DNA from: Isoperla grammatica
Taxonomy: Eukaryota; Arthropoda; Insecta; Plecoptera; Perlodidae
Assembly (NCBI GenBank): GCA_945910005.1
Contig: OX246749.1
Span: 29,715,018-29,779,017 of the forward strand
DNA length: 64,000 nucleotides
Reading direction: 5' to 3'
The notes below the pieces were generated by a model that saw nothing but the letters and a program-made list of their open reading frames with translations, did not search any database and was not told the DNA's origin. Below are positions 18,827 to 30,035 of the stretch, piece after piece; position 1 is the stretch's first letter; the number at the start of each line of letters is the position of its first letter. The translations under genes and the position numbers were made by a program.

Positions 18827-18918
18827 GGTGGAGCTTTCTTCTCTATGTGCAGCGAATGTGTAGCGTTACGACCAACTTCCTCTGTGAATGCTTGCATTGC
18901 ACTGATATAGTGATCCAT
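18709..18918 (-). CDS. Array family C, copy 1 (69 codons, overlaps family B)
   Basis: Starts MDHYISAMQAFTEEVGRN. The ATG directly follows the TAA of family D in the same frame, and the last 39 codons overlap family B in another frame. It may be a leader ORF, or the family B 5' exon joined by splicing. Confidence 0.3.
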   Translation of the reverse strand: MDHYISAMQAFTEEVGRNATHSLHIEKKAPPCVAVKRLLIVTMLVNYRTWITLALTTILIFKNILLTWI

Positions 18919-18949
18919 TTAGGTTCCAGGACATAACAGATCACATGAC

Positions 18950-19174
18950 TTAAAGGGCTAGCAGCTGTAGGTGGGAGCATTGATTAGGAATAGGCTTCTT
19001 GCAAGTTCGCTTTACAACATTAACACAAATGAATTTGAGCTGATGGTGAACCCACAGGTTGTCAACAAAATAACGTTGTTGATATACCAGAGAAAAAGGT
19101 GAAACTATGGTGACGTCCAGCAGCTTAATATTTGTGACCTTACCTGCAAGAAGCCTATAGAGTGTTGAAAACAT
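18950..19174 (-). CDS. Array family D, copy 1
   Basis: Starts MFSTLYRLLAGKVTNIKLLDV. A perfect-looking donor (GCAG^GTAAGG; GTGAGG in other copies) lies after codon 10, so the open frame may be one short exon followed by an intron. The frame here is 74 codons; other copies have 84. Confidence 0.3.
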   Translation of the reverse strand: MFSTLYRLLAGKVTNIKLLDVTIVSPFSLVYQQRYFVDNLWVHHQLKFICVNVVKRTCKKPIPNQCSHLQLLAL

Positions 19175-19936
19175 GGATGATAAAAAAATACTTCTTTATA
19201 ATATATTTTCTTTAATGAAATTAGAATCATGTACAAATTAATTTAATTTAAAGCGACTGTTCAATAATAGTCCTTCATTTAACGTGAAAAATAGTCTCAA
19301 TCATATGGGCAAAGGGTATCATATATGGTTGGATTCACAGAACTTCAGGAAATAACGCTTTTTATGATACTTTTGAAATCACCGACTCAACGAGGCGTCA
19401 CGACGCTTTGAACTTGACCGACGCCTCTTTTTTTTGGTAGCGCATGCGACCATTAAAATCACTATAACTAAAGAAAATACGAACATACCATGTTTATTGT
19501 AGTTGTATTCTATTGAAAAGACCTTGTTTAGTAACAACATTATCAATTATTAGTGTTTTTATTAGCAAAACCGTCTGTTTCAAAGGCAAATAGACCTTGT
19601 TTTATAATTTATTTTAGAAACACCTGACTTTTGATTGCTCTGAAATCTACAGTTTAAATCATACACTTTTAATATTCATCAATAATATGAAACATATTAT
19701 TGCCAATAATATGGCTATTTTGTATTGTGTACAAAGAATTTTGTTTGTATTTTACATAATTTTCTGTATTATGGCGTGCCGCGCATTGTATGTATCTCGC
19801 GCTTACGCCCGCCCCGCTTACACCGACATTAAAGCTACGTTTCGTCTCATTTTTGAACACTGAGTATTTTATAACATTAGAGGACTTGAGATAATCATTT
19901 AGGATGATTGTATTTGTATGTTGATAGTCTGTTTTG

Positions 19937-20014
19937 GTAAAAAAAAAAATAAAAAAAAAATAATAAAAAAAATAAAAAAATAATAATAATAATAATAGTA
20001 ATAATAATAATAAT

Positions 20015-20048
<34 letters not shown>

Positions 20049-20085
20049 GAAATAATTATAGCAATAATATTAATAATAATTAAAC
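19937..20085. repeat. A-rich and (TAA)n tract
   Basis: Poly-A runs followed by TAATAATAA at the inner border of the left inverted repeat. A matching poly-T run is at 23101-23133. Confidence 0.9.
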
Positions 20086-20159
20086 AATCAACATTGTGCA
20101 TTGTGAAATACAAGCTTTGTTATCACACATACTGAGTTTTTTGTAGCCTTAGAATTTAA

Positions 20160-20535
20160 TTTATCGTGAAAAATAGTCTCCATTTGATGGGCAAAGAGTA
20201 TCATATATGGTTGGATTCACAGAACTTCAGGAAATAACGTCTTTTATGATACTTTTTAAATCACCGACTCAATGATGCGTCACGACGCTTTGAACATGAA
20301 CTACGCCTCTTTTTTTCGCTAGCGCATGCGAACATTAAAATCACTATAACTCAAGACGATACAACCCAATCATGTTTATTCTTAATATATTCTATTGGCA
20401 AGACCTCATTTAGTAACAATAATGAAAATTATCAGTGGTTTGTTCCACAAAACAGTCTGTTTCAAATGTAAATATACCTTGTCATAATTTATTTTAGAAT
20501 CGCCTTACTTTCGATTGCTCTGAAATCTACAATTA
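20160..20535 (+). repeat. Internal third copy of the MULE-like terminal repeat
   Basis: GTGAAAAATAGTCTCCATTT... through CTGAAATCTACAATT, in direct orientation with the left TIR. It suggests nested insertion or a terminal duplication. Confidence 0.8.
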
Positions 20536-20539
20536 TCTG

Positions 20540-20880
20540 CTGGAATATCTGCTAGAGGAATATTTAGATTTCATTCCAGTGCTCGAACCCAGATACCGTT
20601 GCTCTAAGTGTTTCAGAAGGGTATGTTGGCATGGTGGAAGGTTTTGAGATTCAATAAGTCCCTTCCTCGAACAGAAGAGGGAATAGCGAAGGCTGTTGAC
20701 TTCTGATGTTCTTGCCACCATATAATTGGCATACAAACATCTTTGATCCAAATTGGACATCGACAGACAAGTCAAAATCGTGTCCTAGTTGGGATAGAGG
20801 CAATAGAGATGTAGTTGAGTGGTACATTCTCAATTCAGAAGTGAGGGAGACGTTTCTCCACCTATTTACATAGTTCACTG
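20540..20880 (-). pseudogene. Transposon-derived protein fragment
   Basis: A minus-strand frame holds SRKGLIESQNLPPCQHTLLKHLEQRYLG. The inverse region at about 21985-22070 on the plus strand encodes the near-identical ARKRLIDSQNLPTCQHALLKH. The 'LPP.QH.LL.H..R..Y' pattern is common in transposon-related proteins of animals. Only fragments remain, in opposite orientations, so the interior of the element is itself a rearranged repeat. Confidence 0.35.
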
Positions 20881-20939
20881 ATTGTAGAAAATTCCAAAGG
20901 CATTGTGCACCACGATATCGTTGGCTAGAATAAAGTAGG

Positions 20940-21470
20940 CCTATACACTAGGGGATCTGTTATGGTCCCAGTGGAAGTAATGGTGACCAACTGGAATATT
21001 CCATTCGAAAAATCACTACTAGTTAGTATAACAAAACGAAAGGCTTGATTATTTCTCATCCATTACAAACGATTTACCACAAGCACAAGAAAAGGGAGGC
21101 AGAAAACACAAATGCAGGTATCTGTCATTTGAAACAGAACAAACACAAGGAATCCTTGCACTACCAGGAATGAAACTAAAGACCTTTGATGGCACAAAGA
21201 AGAAAAAACTGTTAGTAAAACCAAGGAGAAAATCTTGATCCGTCGAGCGGACAGAGAGCTATTTTCAGATATCACATTAGTTGCTACAAATAGGCAACTA
21301 TACATGAGGTAGAATCACTTTCATGGGCTCTCGCTATATTAGATGCAGCTCCACATAAAAAAGCAAAATACAGCCTTATGAAAGTTTTGCTGCTGTGGAC
21401 GTACTGGAAACCAGTGATATGATCTTTTCACCAGCATAGGTATAGGGTCTACCTAATTGGTGGTAAGTAT
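20940..21470. other. Non-coding interior of the MULE-like element
   Basis: No convincing frame; one 80-codon minus frame (21063-21305) is hydrophobic and unsupported. Confidence 0.4.
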
Positions 21471-21474
21471 AATA

Positions 21475-21725
21475 TTTGTTTCGTAGGAAACCTGCGTAGG
21501 GACAATCCATGTCCCTTATCAGGTGAGTAACTAGGTATTGCGGTTTTTGGAGTAGTTGGGATGGAATTTTCGAGGGCTGTTAGTATGACTCAATCCTAGC
21601 ACTCATCTTGTGACTGAGGGAAACCTCGGAAAAACCTTCAGTCAGTTTTGCCGGGGGCCGGTATCGAACCAGCGACCTGTTGAATTAGGGTATCCGTCTT
21701 ACCGTTGAGCCACCTCTATCGGTAT
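21475..21725 (-). mobile_element. tRNA-derived SINE
   Basis: On the minus strand box A TGGCTCAACGG (complement of 21702-21712) and box B GGTTCGATACC (complement of 21660-21670) are spaced as in a tRNA. An unrelated body follows with GGTTTTTCCGAGGTTTCCCT, of a type common in arthropod SINEs. The D- and T-arm-like parts are recognisable; the acceptor stem is not. Confidence 0.75.
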
Positions 21726-21969
21726 TTAATCGATGGTTTGAGTTTAGTGCAAAAGGTAAGATATTCTATTACAATTTACAACATTCAACGGTGTTTCAAG
21801 ATATTTGTTTTGAAGATTGCAAGACTCTGGAGACACTAAGCGAATAGACATGGAATGTGTCTGATATTTATTTTGAGCTCTCCATTAAAAGGATAAAGAG
21901 GTTAAAAACTCAGACGGCTGGAACCTTGCATTTATTCTGAAAAATTGCAGAGGCCACAACATTAAACAC

Positions 21970-22080
21970 TGGAGCTTGTCAGATGTCAACTATTCCCTCT
22001 TCTGGGCGAGGAAGCGACTTATTGACTCTCAAAACCTTCCAACATGCCAACATGCACTTCTAAAACACATATTTAAAGAA
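21970..22080 (+). pseudogene. Inverted duplicate of the transposon-derived fragment
   Basis: Encodes FWARKRLIDSQNLPTCQH, matching the minus-strand fragment at 20540-20880. Confidence 0.4.
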
Positions 22081-22615
22081 AACTACCACTACCAGGCAGG
22101 TATCTGAGTCTGAGCATTTAAAATTGAAATGCAACCAAAACAATTCTCCACAAGATCTTCATGGATGGAAAAATATTGGCGACTCGATTGAGATTGAATG
22201 CATGAGCTGCGAACCGGCCGGCACCTACTGCAGTACTGGAGCTGATTTCTGACTTCTTTGCTTTGTATTATGAATGGACTCCGATGTACGGACATGTGTA
22301 CAATTAAAACTTGAAGAAATGCCAATGAAAAGTAATGGTGAGTTGAGAACGATGGCGAGAACATTGATGTTCAGCCCATGGATTCTACCGATTCTGAAAA
22401 CGAGGACGCCGAATAAAATACTAACTAAAACGTTGCTTTTACTAAACCTCTATTTCCAGGCACATTCAATCTTTACGATTATAGCACAACGACCAACATA
22501 ATTATTCTGACCAAACGTGCAATACAAGAACAATTACTAATCATAGTATATAAGTAAATCATGTTCGCAGATTAAGGTTGACCATAGTATAGGCTACTTC
22601 TTTCAAATACATTCT

Positions 22616-22766
22616 AAGGTTGGAATTCATAGTCGGCCCCTACACCTAGGGGCGCCCATTGTTGCTAAGGTAACAATTGTTTCCATGTTATTTCCCATAA
22701 ACAAAACAAATCTATAGCAACAATGGGTGCCCCTAGGTGTAGGGGCCGACTATGAATTCCAACCTT
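22616..22766. mobile_element. 151-bp MITE with about 50-bp inverted repeats
   Basis: AAGGTTGGAATTCATAGTCG at the left is inverted at the right end. The arms agree over about 50 bp with one mismatch and a 50-bp AT-rich centre. The target duplication is not clear (TA possible). Confidence 0.85.
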
Positions 22767-22859
22767 TAAGTGACCTGTTTAATAATAATAAGTAATAATC
22801 TATTTCCATGAAACTTATGTTTCAAAAATAATGTTCAGTAAAGACAATGTATGTTTTTG

Positions 22860-23100
22860 ATGATGATGCTCGTATTTTACAACAAATTTATTATTTATTA
22901 TATTTATTTATTATATATATTTTTTATATTTATTGTGATACTAATTTGTTAAACAAATATGCAATCTGTATACTAATACTCTAGACTAAAAGCGTAAGCT
23001 AAATAAAGATAATTGTTTGATTTGTTGATTGATTGATTGAATGATTGATTGATTGTTGATTGATTACAGCACATGTGAAATGTGTTATACATATTATATC

Positions 23101-23135
<35 letters not shown>
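22860..23135. repeat. AT-rich tract, (GATT)n and poly-T
   Basis: TTATTTATTATAT tract, then GATTGATTGATT at 23020-23066 and about 32 T at 23101-23133. Confidence 0.9.
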
Positions 23136-23138
<3 letters not shown>

Positions 23139-23910
23139 AACAGACTATCAACATACAAATTTAATAAATAATCAATAACAATACAAACATAAATGTCCTA
23201 TAATGTCATAAAATACTCAGTATTCAAAAACGAGACGAAACGTAGCTCTAATGTTTGTGTACGCGGTGCGGCCGTAGGTGCAGCATATCCAGAATGCGCG
23301 GCACGTCAAAATACAAAACATGATCTAAAATACAAACAAAATTTTTTATACACATTTCAAGATATCCATATGATTTATAATTGTTTGATTAATACTTCTG
23401 TTGAATATAACGTGTGTATGATTTAAATTGTAGATTTCAGAGCAATCGAAAGTAAGGCGATTCTAAAATAAATTATAAAAAAGGTCTATTTACATTTGAA
23501 ACAGACTGTTTTGTCGAACAAACCACAAATAATTTTCAGTAATGTTACTAAATGAGGTCTTGTCAATAGAATATACTAAGAATAAACATGATTGGTTTGT
23601 ATCGTCTTGAGTTATAGTGATTTTAATGGTCGCATGCGCTAGCGAAAAAAAGAGGCGTCGTTCAAGTTCAAAGCGTCGTGACGCCTCGTTGAGTCGGTGA
23701 TTTCAAAAGTATCATATAAGGCGTTATTCCATGAAGTTCTGTGAATCCAACCATATATGATACCCTTTGCCCATATGATTGAGACTATTTTTCAATATTG
23801 TGTCAGTTAAATGAAGGACTATAATAGTTTGTAGAATTTAAAAATTAAAAATGGAATTTTTATAAATGAAATAAGAAAGAATAGTAAAAAAAGGCGACGG
23901 AATACCGGTG

Positions 23911-24363
23911 TTAGGCCTCTTCACCCTCGTCCTCCTCAATCCCAGAGTCTGCTTCATCTTCGGGGACATCCCAATCCTCAATGTCAGCTAAGGCAGGCCA
24001 TGGAACTTCTACCGCATCATCATGTTCCATGATTGGGTCTTCAGATTCTACCTCGAACTGGTGGGTTTGTACCTCCTGACCATAACACTGGGTAATGAGG
24101 GTTCGCATCCTCGCGAGGTCGTCAGCATATCCCCTGATGCTCTCTTTCACCTCAGGGCACTCGAGATTGCCCCTAAACCAGTTTTCCGTCACTTTTTTCT
24201 TATTTATTGTCCAATAATAAATTCTGGACAACGCCCACAATGGCCTATCGTCAGTAAAAAGAATCATTTTCTGTCGCAGGCGTTGAACTAAATCATGAAG
24301 TAAACACTGGTTGACCAATTTGACTACTAACGTTTCCTTCCTAGGGTATTTAAACAAGAACAT
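23911..24363 (-). CDS. Array family E, copy 1: 150-aa protein with acidic tail, intact
   Basis: Starts MFLFKYPRKETLVVKLVNQCLL. Then come a basic/aromatic middle (WALSRIYYWTINKKKVTENWFRGNLECPEV), ADDLARMRTLITQCYGQ, and a strongly acidic C-terminus (EDPIMEHDDAVEVPW...EEDEGEEA). No family is recognised. It stands about 110 bp upstream of family D in units without the MULE-like insertion. An acidic tail could mean a chromatin or partner-binding role, but nothing shows it. This is the best-preserved copy. Confidence 0.45.
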   Translation of the reverse strand: MFLFKYPRKETLVVKLVNQCLLHDLVQRLRQKMILFTDDRPLWALSRIYYWTINKKKVTENWFRGNLECPEVKESIRGYADDLARMRTLITQCYGQEVQTHQFEVESEDPIMEHDDAVEVPWPALADIEDWDVPEDEADSGIEEDEGEEA

Positions 24364-26817
24364 GCAAGGATTTTTTCAGAGTAATAAAATCAATTCCTTC
24401 TTATGTTTCCCTGCGATCTAATAAATTGAAAGTTGTAAAAATGTAACACTAATTTCCTTGCAATAAACATTGTAATGTATGTGTTATCAAGTCTCAACTC
24501 GCTCTATTAACCACAATTTCCTTCCTGCGCGAAACTGCATAGGAGGTAAATAAAATTTAATTGTAGTTAAACCTAACTAGTTTCAATCAATTACCACATA
24601 CATATGCAAGATATTGTGTTGATTATTAAGTTGTGGTTAGGATAAGAAAAATGATTACAAAATGTATATTTCAATTAAGTGATTATTAATAAATCATTCG
24701 CAGATATTACCAAACATGAGAATATTATTATTGATAATTCAATCAAGTCCTAGACCGTACTTATCCAAAATATAAAAAAATGGCCGCTATCACTTACGAT
24801 TTTTCCTTCCGTATTAACGCTTCCTGTTACATTGTTACATTTAACATTGAAAACAAATAACACAGAGCGAGTACCAAAATTACAATCAAAGTAAAATACA
24901 CATTATACCATTAATCTTAAAATGGGGAATTTTTTAGGAACAACATGGCAATCAAAGTACGTACTAAAAAACAATTTCTCCAACCGATGAGCTTTTCTCA
25001 ATAAAGTTACACAAAGACTAAGAGTCAAACCCCTCGTCACGGTCGAACCCCGCGTCGAACCGAGGACCTCTAGATACGGAATCTAACCAAGGACCAAGCA
25101 CCAGGAGTAACGTCCGGAGAGTCGAACCCTACAACGTCTTGCTAGCGGAAACGTTATCGGAGTCTGCGCTATTTCCTGTATGTTTTCAGTATTCATGCAG
25201 CTATTAAGAGCGTTCTAATTTAACATAGAGAATAAATAACCTTCACATAAAAACGAACCAAAGACCTCGCGCCAAGAAAAGACTACGTACTAAGGTAAGC
25301 ACGGACCTCATAAACAAGATGGATTCTAGTGGTATGAAAAGGAACTAAGCACCCTGTGATTGCAACTCACTGCAAAGTAGACTACATTTCTCTAACCCAG
25401 GAGCTATTCTCAATAAAGCTATACAAATACGAAGAGTCGGGCCCCTTGTCACGGTTGAACCTAGGACCTTTACATAGGGAATCGAACCAAGGACCTATTT
25501 ACTTACTCGTACTAAACTACGTACGATGATAAGACGACGATGTGGTCAACGGAACTCGGCCGGATGTGGTCAGACACAGCTCTACCATTGATTTATAAGC
25601 TCTTATTTATACTCAATTTACTAATTATTTTTTTAAATGTAAACTATTGGAAATATATAAACCAAAAGTTGATGACAACCGCGGCAAATAAATTCTCTTT
25701 CATAATATCACATTAACTTTCTACCAAATCTCTTTGATTCGACGTAATCGCTCACCTGCTTAAGCTGTCCAATAACTACTTCTCTCCTTTCTACATTTCC
25801 TAGGCAATTGCAAGCATTTAAAGAAGGTAAAATACATAACCAAATAATATAAAATGGACACAATTTTCTTGGCACTGTGGTTTGATAGAGCATGTTTTCA
25901 GACACTTCCAATTTGTAACAAAACAATATAATGGGTTAGGGCCTACCAGTATGTGTAATACAGCGGGGCCTAATAGTCTTTTAAAACAAAAAGTAATTTT
26001 TGGAAATTCCATTCCTTTTTTCCTTTTTTAAATTGCTTTTGTTCAACTTGCAACAAAAGTTTCCGTTTTATAGGCTACTAAAAATAAAACTTATTAATAC
26101 TATAGGCTACAAGAAATAAAAATTTTGTACATATGTTTTTTTTCAGACTTAAAAAAAATGTAGGCCGTATATTGATGTGACCATTAATATTTTCAACATA
26201 CACCCCTACCTAAGAAGTAGTTATTTGATAGTCAGCCTCAAATGAACGTTTGCCCAGTGCTCAAGGCTGCTCAGGGCTGCTCAAGGCTGCTGGTCACCAG
26301 AGGGGAGTATCTTCTCTAACAGAGCTACTATTTTGTTATTTTGCTCTTATCTCTCACAGTGATGGGCAGCCTTCTTTGCTTCCATTATGTCGAACATCTC
26401 TTGTTGACTCAACTTTCGTTTTTCACCTCGATTATTATTCCCTGAAACATATACCATGACGTAACATAAGTTATACTTTCGTAAATTGGCATCCTAACGT
26501 TTTGGGGATTAATGTTTTGGATACAGATTATTTGTATTTCATTCAATGTGTGTCATAACATTGTCATTGTTCAGTCACAACAGTGATTTACAAATGAGAG
26601 CAATAAATACAGGTTAGTCCCTCAATCTTGTATTCATATTAGTTGGTGATTGGTACTACTAATGACTGATGTACAAGTTTTGGCTACAGTATGTATTAAA
26701 ATATTTTTAATAAAATAAAATGTTATGCCAATAACGTCTAAATTAGTTTTGACGTTTGGATCTAAACCCTCAAACCACATGTTTTCAGACAACTTGTTGC
26801 TCGTTTTTCACAGGTGT
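24364..26817 (-). repeat. Array block C, unit 1 (non-coding)
   Basis: Lies between family E and the LTR. It carries an internal near-duplication of a TCGAACC...GAGGACCT...GGAATC.AACCAAGGACC motif (about 25050-25110 and 25455-25500) and three tandem GGCTGCTC words near 26265-26290. A 72-codon minus frame at 25708-25926 recurs in other units but lacks any recognisable motif. Confidence 0.7.
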
Positions 26818-28411
26818 TGTAACGGAACTCCCGCCTTTTCGACCCCCGGGTAGTGTCTAGGGGAGATAAATGACCAATCTCGTAACTAGTAAAGAGGGTA
26901 TAAGAGCAGGATGGACGATACAAGAACGCTGTCCGCTAGTCGTAGTCAGTAGCGTGTTCACGAGCACGGTTCACTTTGCGGCACTCCCGTTAAGGACGGC
27001 TAGTGATCGACAATACTCGTGGGTAAGTGTCTGTGTGAAGTGTATTGCTACGGGACGCGCATACGACAAGGGAAGTAATATTGTAGGAGACTGACGAAAA
27101 CTCTTTCGGTTGTTTTATGCTAAACTTTACTTGACAAGAAAAGACTTTAAAAAAACATAGAGCACATATTTTGTTTCTCGGTGACTGAAGGAAACGAGAA
27201 ACAGATACCACGAGTATAATTCTAACGAAAATTTGCCTAGTCCAAGCTGCTTATTAAAAACAATTAAACAGGAACAAATACCATGGTAAAACTGGGAGTT
27301 GGCAATATGACAGTATTCTGAGTGTTGGCTCAACGCGAATTTAACAGGCCCCTATACGGGCTCTCTGTGCATGCGAGCTTGACGGCAGGCTATGTTACAA
27401 CGATGAGTTGTTCAAGCCGCCGGTCTTCGCAGCTCGGGCTTCACGGTACCCCAAGGCTCCCGTGGATAGCTGCAGAGCTGACACTGCGTTAGGCTAGTGT
27501 GTTGCTGCTATTCCGGTGGGAGTCCTACACAAGGTAGGAGTGGGGAGCTCTGCTTGTGCTGGAACGACTTGTCGCTTGGGAGGTACCCGTGGAACTGTAA
27601 AACTTGGGCAGCGACGTGCGTATACATAGGCGCGCCTAGCCTCCCTTCGAAGCTCGAGGCCGAAGGGGTGCCGAGGATACCCGAGCGGGTTCGGAAATCG
27701 AGGGGTGGGAGAGGACGGGCATGCGCGTAGCAAGCTCTCGCGTCGTCTGCTAGAATTGTACGTCGAGTCGTGATTTGCCAGTATTGCCAACTTCCACACA
27801 TACACACTGAGACAGTATTGCCAACTTTACAACACAAACACATTAACCACCCCGGAGAAGGGGATAAAAGTATCTGACACTAAGGGGAAACGCCCCTACG
27901 CCTTGCGCCTGACTGGCGCTAAGCTGAGCCTATGGCTAAATGGGTCTTCGATGCAAACAAAATCTACATATAAACTACACTAACACAAAATACCATACAG
28001 TCTAGTACAAAAATATAATCTATTACCTTAAACTTAAAATGTGGTCGGAAAAGTGACACAAGACAAATATTATTTTTGATGGATTACAATCGGTCGATGT
28101 AACCGATCGATATGATCTTATATGGGAGGTTGTTTTATTAAGAAATCTTGAGAAATCTTTTGAAAATAATTGCGTCCTACCTGTATGGTGATCTCATTTC
28201 CTTTTTGAGACGTGTTAGTTATATAATCAAACAATTAAACATATATCATATAAAATAATAAAATCCCACTCAACACTATAAAACAATCCCAAAACAAACA
28301 AAGAAAAGCAATCTTGGGAACAGGTGGATGCTGTGCTGGCATCTGTGTCTCAAACATGGTATTACATTTTGGCGCTTCATTCAAACCTGAGGTAGGGGCT
28401 TTTCCCCTACA
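26818..28411 (-). mobile_element. Gypsy-type LTR, unit 1
   Basis: On the minus strand it begins TGTAGGGGAAAAGCCCC and ends CCGTTACA (TGTA...TACA), about 1.59 kb. It follows a polypurine tract and ORF3/integrase remnants on the same strand, so it is a 3' LTR. Its outer edge is inferred from the terminal TG/CA alone, since all units share the flank. Confidence 0.65.
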
Positions 28412-28424
28412 ATACCCCCCCAAA
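28412..28424 (-). other. Polypurine tract
   Basis: The minus strand reads TTTTGGGGGGGTAT immediately before the LTR start, the usual plus-strand priming site. Copies are present at the same place in the other LTR units. Confidence 0.65.
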
Positions 28425-28599
28425 AGAAAGTTCTTTGGGCATTAAAAGCCGAAGGCTTGCATTGCGCAAAGATATTCTCCAATAAGAAGCTCATCTAAAA
28501 ATAGTAAGATTAATAAAACGTTACAAAATATCAAAACAAAAATTAACTTAAACGTATGCCCACTGCATGGTATTTAGACAATGTGGGGGGATCCCGGGA

Positions 28600-29223
28600 T
28601 CAGTCGAGTCTGGCGCGCTTCATTGTCTCCTCGTAGTCGGCTGTGAAGTAACCTCGGCTGCCGTCGGTCACTGGTTCGCCAGGCGAAGGGTTCTTCTCGA
28701 GGCGTCGACGGCATCGGTTTTCACGGCGCTTGGAGTTCTTCTTCGCTTTTCGAGCACGCCGCTGCAGTTCCCGCCGGTCGTCGTTGCTGTTGAACGGGTT
28801 GTTGACTGCCTTGACGGGTGCCTGCTCCTTGGGGCAAGCAAGTGGACGCGGCTCGGGGGACGGGGTTCTGTAGGGGTTGGGAGTCTTCGGAATGTCCTCC
28901 CGACGAGGTGGTTCGAACTCTGCTCCGATGTGGGGTTTCATAACAGCTATTGGCACGTACGTAGCGGGGGCCATCTTCTGCTGCCGTAGTGGATCCCGCT
29001 TTTGATCGATAAGGGCCGCTCTCGTACAAGCCTCTGGGACCCTCTTCGGTGCCTTTGGGGATTCCATGAAGCTCTTCATATGAATGTCCTTTGCCCTGGA
29101 CCTTGGGGGTGGTGTAACCGTTGTGGCGTTTCTCAGGCGCAATTCGACGGAGGAAGTTGTTGTCTTTCTTCTGCTTATGGCGGGCCTGCGCTCATCCCCT
29201 AACGTTGCTAAAAACTGCGCCAT
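28600..29223 (-). CDS. ORF3 downstream of Gypsy integrase, 207 aa, intact copy
   Basis: Starts MAQFLATLGDERRPAISRRK. It is proline/arginine-rich in the middle (EPPRREDIP, YRTPSPEPRPL), then has a strongly basic RRARKAKKNSKRRENRCRRR and ends DYEETMKRARLD. It lies 60 bp beyond the integrase end and before the polypurine tract, the slot of an env or accessory gene. There is no signal peptide or membrane segment, so it is not an envelope protein. The basic cluster suggests nucleic-acid binding or nuclear import, as inference. The copies at 37 and 54 kb are broken. Confidence 0.5.
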   Translation of the reverse strand: MAQFLATLGDERRPAISRRKTTTSSVELRLRNATTVTPPPRSRAKDIHMKSFMESPKAPKRVPEACTRAALIDQKRDPLRQQKMAPATYVPIAVMKPHIGAEFEPPRREDIPKTPNPYRTPSPEPRPLACPKEQAPVKAVNNPFNSNDDRRELQRRARKAKKNSKRRENRCRRRLEKNPSPGEPVTDGSRGYFTADYEETMKRARLD

Positions 29224-29284
29224 TTAAGCTGCAAAGAACGGAGGACACAGATAAATGGTAACCCTTTTCATCTTTGATATGCGC

Positions 29285-29657
29285 TTAACCACTGGGCGGC
29301 CGGGTACTGCGAAGAGGTCGCGTCATTGGGGAAGGAGGGGAAGGTGGAATCAGAGGGTTCTCCGGGAAGTCGAGCGTCTCTTTATCGGTTAACTCAGGTT
29401 CTTCTTCCGATGAAGAATCAGGTTCGAGGCCTTCTTCTGCTCCCCCCGGAGTAGCGTCCGTAGTCCAGTCTGGTGGGGCGTGGTACGTCCGTAGCTGGTC
29501 AATGTTGCGTTTTCCTGCCGCATTACCATCCATATTTTCCAGCTCATAGACATTGTCGGATATACTTCGGACAAGTTTGAACGGCCCTTCAAACTTGGGA
29601 TTTAGCGAGCTGGTGATGCCTCTGCTGGCATCGCTCAGTATGTTTGTTTTTCGCTAC
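29285..29657 (-). pseudogene. C-terminal end of Ty3/Gypsy integrase, unit 1
   Basis: Reads from the retroelement junction at 29657: TNILSDASRG, NPKFEGPFKL, SDNVYELENMDGN and RTYHAPPDW, then a Ser/Glu-rich tail. This is the GPY/F-type C-terminal domain of Gypsy integrase. One frameshift separates the conserved part from the 82-codon tail frame. The preceding residues (SPFKIGDLVWRK) lie beyond the family R insertion at 30040-30075. Confidence 0.6.
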
Positions 29658-30035
29658 CTGCCCAGGGACTGCTACCTTATCGTGGTGGGCAGGTTTGCGT
29701 GCTTTGTTGATCCCGAGACCTATGCCGGCGGAAGCGTATGCTTCTGGTAGGGCCACCCAAGCCGGACTGGTCGAGGAGGAGAAGTCAGACGAAGTGCAGT
29801 CCACACCCCAATCCCCTTTCCCCCCCACTGTCCCATTGAATATTTCTCCTCCTACTTGGCCCTGTCCTCCCTTGCTGGACTCCCGTATGACGACTCACGC
29901 GACGTACAATGGATCTGATTCGGATGTGGCTTTATTCTTCATTATCATCTTTCTCATCTTCATTATCACCCGCTCATCGTCTCGATTAGCCATCGTTGCA
30001 TAAATATGAGACGTTAAGCCCCATCAATCATCATC
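29658..30035 (+). mobile_element. Family R copy 3, TSD TTCGCTAC
   Basis: Flanked by TTCGCTAC at 29650-29657 and 30036-30043. The 54.6-kb unit shows the uninterrupted site (TTTTCGCCACACTAG). Confidence 0.9.

Larger units (their letters stand above)
19271..23818. mobile_element. MULE-like DNA transposon with about 650-bp inverted repeats and 9-bp TSD
   Basis: The left end TCCTTCATTTAACGTG... (19271-19930) is inverted at 23160-23818, ending ...AAATGAAGGA. Flanks are CAATAATAG (19262-19270) and CTATAATAG (23819-23827), a 9-bp duplication with one mismatch. The other array units are uninterrupted at this site between families D and E. Long TIRs with 9-bp duplication fit Mutator-like elements. A third copy of the terminal sequence lies inside at 20160-20535. 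No intact transposase is present. Confidence 0.8.

Noticed and set aside
19895..20113. Poly-isoleucine frame
   Set aside because: A direct translation of the (TAA)n microsatellite.
21655..21725. Functional tRNA gene
   Set aside because: Boxes A and B are present but no acceptor stem pairs, and an unrelated SINE body follows.
17131..24363. Families A-E as genes of an endogenous large DNA virus
   Set aside because: No replication, capsid or other hallmark gene accompanies them, and intron signals argue for a host-type gene. The source stays open.
25040..25500. tRNA genes or PBS clusters from repeated GGTTCGA words
   Set aside because: The words do not form a T-arm stem and no box A is at the right distance; they are an internal duplication in block C.
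28567..28989. Plus-strand 140-codon frame opposite ORF3
   Set aside because: A shadow of the Arg-rich minus-strand ORF3; its hydrophobic composition is what antisense of such codons gives.
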